A program made the position numbers and the translations under genes. Shown one piece after another: positions 54,601-64,000 of a stretch of DNA of 64,000 nucleotides. The notes below the pieces were generated by a model. It searched no databases. It was not told the origin of the DNA and saw only the letters and a program-made list of their open reading frames with translations. The stretch lies in contig OU744452.1 of assembly GCA_916610825.1 (NCBI GenBank), positions 17,137,103-17,201,102 on the forward strand, written 5' to 3'. Within the stretch, counting starts at the first letter, position 1; each line of letters starts with the position of its first letter. This DNA is from Haliclystus octoradiatus. Taxonomy: Eukaryota > Cnidaria > Staurozoa > Stauromedusae > Haliclystidae.

Positions 54601-57600
54601 CGAATGTTCAAAATGAAATACTAACTATTTATGATTGAAGTCATGGTTACAGTCAAACCTGTTATAATGGTCACCCCTATAGAGCGGCCACCTGTCTATA
54701 GTGGTCACTCTTGCAATGTCTAAAATAGTACTTTCTATTAAACCAAACCTGTCTACAAGGGTCACCTGTCTATAGTGGTCAATTTATCTACCTCTCGTAG
54801 CTGGCTGTTACATACAGGCTTCACTGTATCTATATTAGGATATTTATGCGAGTCAGCCATGCACTTTCTTGTTATTTCTATTTACCTGTGAAAAAATATC
54901 ATTTTACGTTCATCAAATGTTTACATCACATGAACAGTACAGATAGCTAAATTGAGTTGTTAACCGAGGGGGGTCATTCCAGTTATTACTAAAATCTGTT
55001 CCTGCATTATGATTAATTATCCTACTGGCATATTTTTGTAGGAGTCTTGCTGCATTGAAATGGTCAGGATTTCCATTAACAGAATCACATAAATCAGTCA
55101 ATACATATTTGGAATGGATTGAAGGTATAAATGAAAATAGTTCTATTTTATCAAAATTATTAATGTGCCGGCAACCTGACTTTATATTTTGCCATCGTCG
55201 GTGAAGTATGAGCCGTGTTCTAATTGGTTGACAACGATGTAGCTTGACTCAAGACTGGAGGACTCAATTTACTAGTTGGTCTACCCGGGTCTACCTTACC
55301 ATCGTCCTATTGAATCAACTCTGTATGTAAAGACGGCCTGCATATAGCGGTCAATTATCTACTTCATATAGCTGACTGTTATATTCACGTTTGATTGTAT
55401 TCTTGAAGTTCCCTTTTAAAAATAGTTCTTCAGTTCATGAATGTGAAATTGTCCAAACGCCCATGAAGTACTCTTGTGGTGTTCCTAAACTTTTGGACAA
55501 ATTCACGTTTATGTACTAGTTCATGAACCTGTTCATGAACTTTTCATGGCTGTTCATCAACTGTACATGAACCCACACAAAATGTTCATGAACTGTTCAT
55601 GGCTGTTCATAAACTGTTTATGAACCCACAAAAAATGTTCATGAACTGTTCATGGGTGTTCATAAAATGTTCACAAACTGTTCATGGCTGTTTATAAACT
55701 GTTTATGAGCCCACACAAACGGTTCATGAACTATTCATGGTTGTTCATAAACGATTCATGAACCAACACAAAGTGGTCATGAACTGTTCTTGGCTGTTCA
55801 TAAACTGTTTATGAACTTATAGTGATGATGATGATGATGATGATGATGAATAATTTTTTCAAATAGATTATAAACAGTCATAATATGGTTTCTCTTTCTA
55901 TTCTGGATATTTACCCTTGTGTATTTTTCAAATTGAATTGTACTAGCCCTGCAACCTCTTGCAAACTGCTCTATTAGAATAATCTACTCATGCAAATTAA
56001 TCCCGCGGATAGAATTCATACCTGTATTGTTACCTACTGATATACAAATGCTGCTAGCTAAAAGTAATTGCATCCTTTCAAAGTGGTCGAAATAAAATAA
56101 CAGAATGATGGGAAGAAAATCCAATGCATCTTCGAGATCCTTGAAAGTTGAAAGAAGGATATATTGACCAGTATCAATTCTGAATACAGTCAGACCTGCT
56201 ATAACGGTCACTTCTATTCAGCGGCCACCTTTCTATAGTGGCAACTCTTGCAATTTATTGAATAGTATTTTCTATTGATTCAAACCTGCATATAAAGGCC
56301 ACCTGTCTATAGTGGTCAATTTATCTACCTCTAGTAGCTGGCTGTTATATACAGGTTTCACTGTATTGCTTTCTTCTTTTGTCTAGGTGCTGTTCATTCT
56401 AGAATTGATTGTCTGACCAATAAATTTGAAGTAGTTTGCAAGTCTAATGTTGACATCTGTAAGTATCCTCATTCAGATTCTTATTATGCACACTGTTGCC
56501 TATCGTAGATGTCTATGGTCCTGAAATTAACGATTAGCAAGGTTTTGACAATGCACACCGTCTGACAAAAGGTTCAGCCAGGGTCTGACAAAAGTAGGAA
56601 ACCTGGAATCCTAGATTCCAGAAGGTTAGAGAAAATTCAGAAGAAAAATGGTTTTTGAATGATTTATTGATCAAACATCAACAAAAAGTTTCAGAAGAAT
56701 AGGTTGCATTACTTCTAGGATTCTAGAAGACTGAACCTTTTGTCAGATCCTGGGCTCACCCTTCTGAAATCCTAGAGGCATTTCAACATTTCTTCTGAAT
56801 TTTTTTGTTGATGTTTGACCAATAAATCATTAAAACGATCAATTTTCTTCTAAATTTTTTCGTTGATGTTTGACCAATAAATCATTAAAACGATCAATTT
56901 TCTTCTAAATTTTTTTGTTGATGTTTGACCAATAAATCATTAAAATATCAGTTTTCTTCTGATTTTGCTTTAACCTTTTGGAATCTAGAATTCAGAATTC
57001 CTACTTTTGTTGGACCCTGAAAATGCAGTTCATGAATAGCTAAAATAGCAACAAACAAAAATAGTAAATTGTTTAGCAGCTCATGAAGAGTTTAATCAAC
57101 ACTTAAAGCGGGAATAAACCCCCAGACTATCTTTACATATGTAGTAGAACCCGACGTGAAAAAACAATGGCGTAATTTGTTTTTCGATCTGGAAATTATT
57201 TCTTGGTGAAAAAAGCCTTCGAAGTGGTGTTTTGACCCAAATGTCGCTGAGGAAAAAAAAGGGATTGGATCTAGCTTTATGACGACAAAGTCACAAGTCG
57301 TGCGGTTTTTCTAATAGACTTTAGATCGGATTAATCACGCGATGTTTTGTTTGAGATGGCGTAGCTCTGTAACGGCAATCTATTTCTCTCTCCCACAAAA
57401 CTGAGGTAAGGAAGAACATATAAACTCAAGAGTAGCAAAATTCCAGATGATTTAATGATTTTAAAGTTCACGAATTTGAAGAAAATAAAATCCAGCAAAT
57501 GTTTCATTCGTAGCGCGCGTTATACAGATTATATTTTGACATATCATTCTCACACATATTTAACACATATCAAAAGATTCTCTGGTGACCACAATAGCTA

Positions 57601-60600
57601 GCTAAGTAGAATTTATTGTTGTAAGCATATGTCTGAACTGAAAATGGAGTATTCTTTTGAGGGTAAAAAGCAAAATGACCGTTGGTTTATAGTCGTCTTT
57701 TCACAGAAACGAAATCTGTCCATCTGATTTATCGTCTCTGTAGAAAGGTATTTTGTGCAAAGTAGCTTCTGCCACTGTATTACCGCATCCTATAAACTAC
57801 GGATTGTGACATGATGCTAACATGTTCTACTTTCTAGCAAAATGAATGAATACTAGCTAGTTATGGTAAAAAAATTGGTCACGTATGTATAATCAGGAAC
57901 GAGACTTCACATTGCAAAACCCTAATTTTGTTAATCAGATAACGTTGATGGAGAGGGTAACAATTTATGCAATAAAGATATACTGCAAAACAGAAAAGTG
58001 ATAGAATATGCATTACTGTAGCTCTAGTATATGGTTGTAAACTTGAATAAGAACGTCCAAGCCCTCGTATCATTTTTGTACTATTTTCCGAAAAGCGAAC
58101 CGGCGTTCTCAACGGCTAGCAAGATATTTTATAGAATTTACAGTGTAATGTACTGAAGAATTTTCGATGGTTTTATAATAATTGAATGCTTGGTGAATGA
58201 ATGATGAAGACTTTGTTAGACTATTAAGTATAATATATCTATCTACAGTCGTATTTAAACTATACGATTACATGGTTTAAGTTTTACTAGACGAACATCA
58301 ATTTCAAACTTAAACGTTGAAATGATAGTTGAAAAATGTCTATTTAATAATTTAGTAATACTTAAATAAATCCGAAAAAGTACAATTAATACTTTGCAGT
58401 ACCATCTATCTCGGGAAAAGTCGTCTGTGCATGACTGTGCAAATCGAGTCAGGCTACATTCACACCTAGATCATGAAAAGGATATCTTGTAGAAAAATTT
58501 ACTCAAGAACAACTTGTAGATAGAGTTAAAAATAGCTATAACTTATATAGCGTAGGATGAAGCTATTTCGAAGGGCACGTGTCTACTAATTAAGATTTGA
58601 GAAGTACTGCAGTCACACAGAATACGTAACTAATATGTGTCACTAGACTAGTCACAAAGGAACACTCGCACCGCCTGACATTTGTGTTAATCCGCAATCT
58701 ATATCAGATTCATCGCGCTTAATGACGCTACGAGAAATTATTTCGACTGAGCGTTTCAATAGATTTTATTCTGCTCCTGAAATCACAAATTGTATCTTTT
58801 TTACGTAATTCGCGAGTTTATATGTTTGTTCATGGCTCAGCCTTGTCAGAAAAATTTTTTGTGTGACTTCTTGGAGCTAGATCACCTCAAATACAACGTC
58901 GCGTGATCAGCCCACTCTTAAGTCTGTTAGATAAAGCTAGATCCAATCTCTTTTTTTTCTCAGCGACATTTGGGTCAAAACACCACTTTGAAGGCGTTTT
59001 TCACCAAGAAATAATTTTCAGATCGAAAAAAAAATTACGCCATTGTTTTTTTCACGTCGAGTTCTACTACATATGTAAAGATAGTCTGGGGGTTTATTCA
59101 CACTTTAATGCCATCTCTTAAACTCTTTTTGTGCAATTTTTATCAATGATTTCATAATTTTTGTATTAGCAGCTTTTGTAAATGTCCCATCCTTTCCAGA
59201 AATATGTCCAGATCATATTTCCATGCAATCTTGCAAGGCACAATTTTTTTAAACAACAATTCACGTCTGATGATGGAAATTTGTAATAAAAGTCATCTAT
59301 TTAATATTTCCAAACAAAGCCGTTGCAATTGAATGTAAACGAAATATTTCAGTAATATTTATTCTTGAATAATTTTGATAATTGATATCCTTCATGTCCC
59401 AATAAAATATATTCTCTGATATAACCTGTGTTCATGAACTCTTCGTGACTATTCATGAACTGTTCATGAACTCTTCGTGATTATTCATGAACTCTTCATG
59501 AACTCTTTGTGACTATCCAGGAACTGTTCATGAACTCTTCGTGATTATTCATGAACTCTTCATGAACTCTTCGTGACTATTCATGAACTGTTCATGAACT
59601 CTTCGTGACTGTTCATGAACTGTTCATGAACTCACAAAAAAAGATCATGAACTGTTTATGAAGATTGTTAATTGTTCATGAACTCATGGATTTTTTTCAA
59701 AGGGGTAGCTTCCATTGCGCTTTGACGAGGTAGTTCAAATAGAACTTTAGCATGAGGACCATAAAAATAATCATAAAAAATATAATTGGTTAAAATGTCA
59801 ACATGTATACCTCAAACATTTTTTATGCTAAATCGTTCCCTAGAAATAAAACTTATTTGCGTGTATGATTCTTAACTTTTCATCTACTTCATCGTTTCCT
59901 TATTCTAGATTCTAAACGACAATGGTTTTATCAAACCCCATTCCCAAAATCATTTATTTGGTTAGCAAACTCTGACAACAATAATTTGCATAACTTTGGA
60001 CTTTCAATGCTTGCATCAATGCGGTTAGAGTTAGGTAAGTTATCACATACATGCTTTCAATACTGCTACTTCGAATCAAAATCACCTCTATTTAGTGAGC
60101 ACCTGTCTACATTGGTCACATCAAGAATTAACAGAAGATAAATATAATGTTATAGCAACCCAATACAAGACCATCTATCTTAACAACCAATGTACATGTC
60201 TGGCTGCTACATATTGTGACATACAGAAAGGCATACAAATTAAAATCCGTTTTCTGACTTTTTACGTGAGTTTGTCTGAAATATTTTGGATCAGGAATCG
60301 GAGTTGGAGTTTATTTTTCTTACATTTCCGGAACTGGAATCGTAATCAAACGCTTCTATAAAGACATTTTTCGGATTCGGAGTCCGAACATTATGACTCC
60401 GTACACCTCTGTCCTGTGCACATTGCTCACGTCAATAATTTCTAAAACACAAATATTCTATGCGACCACCCTATATGAGACCACCTGTCTTTAGTGGTCA
60501 ATGTATATACAATTGTATCTATCTATCTATCTATCGTGTAATTACTGTCTGTTAAATACAGGTTATATTATGCTTTGACTAATAAATCATAAATGCATCA

Positions 60601-61722
60601 AAGGGATTGTGAGATATATAATTGAATTTTGGGATGTTTTTCAGCTAATGCTACCGATGCTGAGAGTATGATTGATCTATGCAATCGAAAAATTATGGTT
60701 GCTTTGGCACGGTCAAAAGGGATTAGCTCAAGTTGGTTTACTGCTAAAACGATCAAGGATGAGGTTAGTGAAGGTATATTTACTATTTTGATATTGATCC
60801 ACTCCTAGTAAACCAACAATATATTTTCTGATAAGTATAACTCCCAGCGTGTGTCCAGCAGATTGAAATCTTGAATATCTATCAAATAAACATGCACTTG
60901 CGCTTACTACGTGACTATTAATCACAATTATATATGATTGAAAATTTAATATTATATTATTATTATATTATTATCTAGTCATTTGTCTTAAATGAGATAT
61001 TTAATCTTCAAGCAGGCTTCTCATTCCCAGATTCATTCTCGGAATGTATCTATAGCCTCCTTGTAGACCTAAATGAAGGGTCTCATTCTGAGTTTAAGTC
61101 TGGGGAGCTTGAGTCTACTTGCAGGTTAAATAAGTCTGAATACTTTATCTCATAGCGTTATTTCGTACATTTTTAGTACAAGTCCTCTCAGGTATACAAA
61201 AGTAATATAAGAATAAAAGTATTATTAGTGCTCGATGCCACAAACGCACGACTATTTAACATTTTTTGCATTTATTTATAGTATTATAATTGTACTTTAC
61301 TAGGTATACCCATGACGTTAATTGTTTTGTTTTTAAATTAACTTTCCAATGAAAGCATTGTTATCTTTTTTAACTTCTGAGATAAGAGATTGTATCGATT
61401 TGGAAGCGAAATCAAAACTGCGATTTTATTCAATTTCACCTTTCTCAATCATTGATTATGCGGATAATCACGTGGAACATTGTCGTTCGGTACGTGCTTG
61501 TACATTGTACCTATAGCTTGCATGAGGCATTCATGTAATTGCTAAACGTAATGTCTATGGATTCTTACTCGCCAGTTTGTTGACATGAGGGCGGAGAGAT
61601 TTCCATACTTACGAGATGACGTCGACTATTCAGACATGAGAATTTTCAGACTTTTGGCGGACGCGTTCAAACTAATTAATCCTTGTCACCATTTCTTCAT
61701 AATTATAGCTTCAGCTACTTGA
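51684..61722 (+). CDS. Seven-exon gene, 225-aa protein of unknown function
   Basis: Exons: 51684-51755, 53556-53589, 56387-56458, 59909-60034, 60645-60763, 61382-61489, 61576-61722 (stop TGA). Every junction is GT-AG and phase-matched, giving 225 aa. No exon is long enough to stand out alone; phase continuity across six introns is the main evidence. Blocks: ARYWPLLGFLQG, FEVVCKSNVDIY, RQWFYQTPFPKSFIWL, NFGLSMLASMRLEL, ATDAESMIDLCNRK, SWFTAKTIKDE, FYSISPFSIIDYADNHVEHC, RFPYLRDDVDYSDMRIF, PCHHFFII. The composition is that of a soluble globular protein; no signal peptide or membrane segment is seen. I do not recognise the family. Exon 1 is least certain: its donor (GAC then GTAAAT) is weak and it starts 2 bp from the opposed GPAT start codon, so the two 5' ends must overlap. 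Exon 3 begins 21 bp after a Tc1-like miniature element. Confidence 0.72.
52590..52795 (+). repeat. SINE 3' portion
   Basis: Starts GGGAATTGCATTGTGAGTAG and continues to GAGGAGTGGTAC...GCCTTCGGTAGGG, matching the second half of 16617-16985. A shorter tail fragment is at 53395-53480. It lies in intron 1 of the 225-aa gene. Confidence 0.75.
52982..53330. mobile_element. TA-flanked miniature element, 349 bp, AAGCGGACA-rich
   Basis: Inverted ends TACAGTCGAACCTGTCC and GGACAGGTTTGAATGTA; the interior repeats TAAGCGGACA five or more times. The ends resemble the 180-bp Tc1-like family, suggesting a related transposase. It lies in intron 1 of the 225-aa gene. Confidence 0.7.
54648..54828. mobile_element. 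Tc1-like miniature element
   Basis: TACAGTCAAACCTGTTATAA to ACAGGCTTCACTGTA, TA-flanked. A decayed relative lies at 55305-55402. It is in intron 2 of the 225-aa gene. Confidence 0.8.
56185..56365. mobile_element. Tc1-like miniature element abutting a splice acceptor
   Basis: TACAGTCAGACCTGCTATAAC to TACAGGTTTCACTGTA. Only 21 bp (TTGCTTTCTTCTTTTGTCTAG) separate it from exon 3 of the 225-aa gene, so the branch point must lie at or inside the element's edge. Confidence 0.8.
56579..57018. mobile_element. Two hAT-like CAGGGTCCGACAAAAG elements in tandem
   Basis: The first, 56579-56752, runs CAGGGTCTGACAAAAGTAGG to TTTTGTCAGATCCTG. A second copy in the opposite sense follows immediately to about 57018 (TTTTGTTGGACCCTG) and contains two to three tandem internal units of about 57 bp. 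It lies in intron 3 of the 225-aa gene. Confidence 0.7.
57103..59108. mobile_element. 2-kb element with about 190-bp inverted terminal repeats
   Basis: Left arm 57103-57295 (TTAAAGCGGGAATAAACCCC ... AAAGGGATTGGATCTAGC) is the inverse of right arm 58925-59108 (GCTAGATCCAATC ... GGGGGTTTATTCACACTTTAA) at roughly 90 percent by eye. TTAA occurs at both outer edges. The 1.6-kb interior has no ORF over 80 codons. It is a non-autonomous element of unassigned class that fills much of intron 3 of the 225-aa gene. Confidence 0.75.
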
Positions 61723-62461
61723 AATCTGTATATTCTTGTTTCAAGTAGAAATGTATTCATTTTGAGAAAATATTGACTAATTTCAAGCACAAATATTTTC
61801 TGTGTATTATTTTTCTCCATGGTTCGATTCTACCTCAGTACTACACTTTGTATATCATTGTAACATTTCTTTAACCTGAACACAACGCATCAGAGGTATC
61901 GGCGTATCCAGGTTTCAACCGGAGCCGGAGTGTGATGAATTTTTTGCCAGTCAGGAGCAGGAATTTCAGTATGCAGTCCTGGTAGTTGAAAATTGTATAT
62001 AGAGGTTGGATTGGCTAGGGATTTCAGAATATGTTAATTTATTTTGTACCTTTATATGTTTGCTTAATTTGGGAGTGATAAATTAATCCATTTTCAAACT
62101 TTTTACGTGAGTTTATCTGAAATATTTCGGAGCAGGAGTCAGAATCTATTTTTCTCACATTTTCGAAGCCAGATTCATTCGGAGTCAAACATTTCTATAA
62201 GAACATTTTTTGGATTCGAATTCTGAAAATTCTGACTCAGTACACCTCTGTAACATACCATAAATAGTCTCCCGAATTTAAAAGCAGTTGCGCTTTACTG
62301 TCTGACGATATTTATAGGGATGTATACGTATATTACAGTTTTTGACTTGACTTGTTAATTGGTATTTGAATTGATATAATCTTGCTATCATGATGCCTAG
62401 TGAGTGTTTTACAAACAATACATTGCTACAGTACACATTTTAAGTGATTATGTACAATTGG
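61723..62461. other. 3' flank of the 225-aa gene, no further gene seen
   Basis: No exon in phase with the terminal exon is required, since it ends in TGA. A segment at 61900-62255 (GGAGCCGGAGTGTG ... GGATTCGAATTCTG) is an old inverted element also glimpsed at 22671-22790 and 60290-60400, rich in GGAGTC words. Confidence 0.5.
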
Positions 62462-62638
62462 CAGGGTCCGACAAAAGGTTTATCCTTCTGGAATCCTAGA
62501 GGCATTTCAACATTTTCTTATATAAACTTTTTTGTTGATGTTTGACCTGTACATCATTAAAAACATCTGTATTCTCCTGAATTTGCTCTAGCCTTTTAGA
62601 ATCTAGGATAACATGATTCCTACTTTTGTCGGACCCTA
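62462..62638. mobile_element. hAT-like miniature element with 8-bp duplication
   Basis: CAGGGTCCGACAAAAGG to CTTTTGTCGGACCCTA, flanked by ACAATTGG and ACGATTGG (one mismatch). It lies in the 3' flank of the 225-aa gene. Confidence 0.78.
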
Positions 62639-63105
62639 ACGATTGGTCTATATATAATATAGTTGCTAATTTCATCAAAATGTCATGCACGAATGATTAA
62701 TTAAATATGCTTGACGTTTCGATTACTCATTTCCAATCTTCATCATCATGCAAATATTTTATTTAAAAAAATGCATTATTTTAATTTGATAAACATTATC
62801 TACATATATACTATGTATAAAAATAATGTAGAGATTTTTAATAATTTTTTCTAGATATTATTGCAGCTAAAATAATACCTTGTTTATATATATAGCTAGT
62901 TTGCTATACTGTATCTCCATTGTCTAACACATGTTAATCTTACGTTGAAAGACCGCCCTTGAATTGAAAATATGATTATAATCAGGCATCGTTGCAGCTA
63001 ATACATAAACATTTGTTTGTTGTTTTGTAAGTGGGAAGGGCTTATATTTTTAAATATTGCTTGGTAGTCTTTCTAATGGCATTATATGATCTTAAATCCT
63101 GCACG

Positions 63106-63299
63106 CACTACTCACACCAAAACCACGAAAAATCGTGAAATTTGATTGCGTTTTCATGGCATTTCAAGGTATTTTCACATTTTAATATCGTGAATATGAA
63201 TTTTTCATGGTTTAAAAATTTGTGGTTTTCACTTTTTAACATTTTCATGGTGTTTTCACGACACTTTCATGGTATTTCATTGTTTTGGAGTTAGTAGTG
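63106..63299. mobile_element. CACTA-like miniature element with 3-bp ACG duplication
   Basis: CACTACTCACACCAAAACC to GTTTTGGAGTTAGTAGTG, flanked by ACG on both sides (63103-63105 and 63300-63302). This is the cleanest target-site evidence for the family. Confidence 0.75.
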
Positions 63300-63654
63300 A
63301 CGGAAGCCATAGACAACGACACACTTTACACGATACAATTATTTCAAAAACACTTTTATTATAAAAGCTAGATTTCCAAGTTTACGTTACAGTTAATTTA
63401 TTTTATTTAAATTGTTAATTTGTTGTGATGATAATATGCATGTTATTTATGCTTATGTATCCTATTACAAATTGCAAAATGCAAAATGCAACAGTTCATT
63501 ATTTTTAATTTCTGAAAATATGCTTTATAGATGCTACTTTCATGTTGTTGTATCCATTGATAATTGATCTACATTTCAAATAATTTGATGACTAACCCAG
63601 GGCTAACTATTCAAATGGTTGGTGTACAGGGACGTGCAAATTATTGAGGGTACC

Positions 63655-64000
63655 TTTTCATGGTTTTGTTTGGTCTCGAAAATGTTTCGTGTATCTGTTG
63701 GTCTCGAAAATGTTTGGTGTACCTATTGATCTCGAAAATGTTTGGTGTATCTATTGGTCTTCGAAAATGTTTGGGGTATCTCTATTGGTCTCGAAAATGT
63801 TTGGTGTATCTATTGGTCTCGAAAATGTTTGGTGTATCTATTGGTCTCGAAAATATTTGGTGTATCTCTATTGGTCTCGAAAATGTTTGGTGTATCTATT
63901 GATGTCGAAAATGTTTGGTATATCTATTGGTCTCGAAAATGTTTGGTGTATCTATTGGTCTCGAAAATGTTTGGTGTATCTATTGGTCTTCGAAAATGTT
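63655..64000. repeat. 28-bp minisatellite, at least 12 copies, runs off the window
   Basis: Unit GGTCTCGAAAATGTTTGGTG plus TATCTATT, with occasional 1-4 bp insertions (TCTTCG, TATCTCTATT). The small plus-strand ORF here is a read-through of the repeat, not a gene. Confidence 0.93.

Noticed and set aside
63660..63902. 80-codon repetitive ORF
   Set aside because: Read-through of the 28-bp minisatellite; indels in other units break the frame.

Overview
This is eukaryotic nuclear DNA, almost certainly from an invertebrate animal. It is AT-rich, the genes are split by GT-AG introns, and the recognisable proteins are animal Hedgehog-pathway, rRNA-methylation and lipid-synthesis enzymes. A class A receptor and many animal-type mobile elements (Penelope-like, LINE, SINE, hAT, CACTA, Tc1-like and TTAA families) are also present. 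I cannot name the species or phylum from the sequence.

Layout. (1) 601-8283, minus: the first seven coding exons of suppressor of fused (SUFU); the 3' half lies beyond the left edge. (2) 8284-9004: a compact divergent promoter with a CRE, a CACGTG box and a TATA box. (3) 9005-22200, plus: a complete 12-exon ZCCHC4 (28S rRNA m6A methyltransferase), 493 aa. (4) 22201-31677: a gene-poor stretch with a dead LINE, a (CAA)n tract, a hAT miniature element and an isolated hammerhead ribozyme. (5) 31678-32610, plus: a single-exon class A GPCR with degenerate DRY and NPxxY motifs. (6) 33846-51682, minus: a complete 14-exon GPAT3/GPAT4-type glycerol-3-phosphate acyltransferase, 432 aa. Nested in one of its introns, on the same strand, is an intronless 328-aa coiled-coil gene (38921-39907) preceded by three perfect CREs. 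(7) 51684-61722, plus: a seven-exon gene for a 225-aa protein I do not recognise, starting head-to-head with GPAT. (8) 61723-64000: mobile elements and a 28-bp minisatellite running off the right edge. The exon models join in phase at every junction; few of these exons are visible as long ORFs.

The most striking content is a set of hammerhead self-cleaving ribozyme cores (CUGANGA, stem II, GAAA, stem III, GUH). Several sit in near-perfect palindromes, so each strand carries a ribozyme: in SUFU intron 5 (1650-2482) and GPAT intron 1 (48579-49253). Further copies are at 37716-37778 and 30114-30158. Their very short stem III is the form known from Penelope-like retroelements, and a decayed Penelope-type GIY-YIG endonuclease tail lies in a ZCCHC4 intron (11596-11871).

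The other theme is miniature transposons with recognisable ends and target-site duplications, including a Tc1-like copy split by both a hAT and a CACTA element, and copies ending 15-21 bp before splice acceptors.
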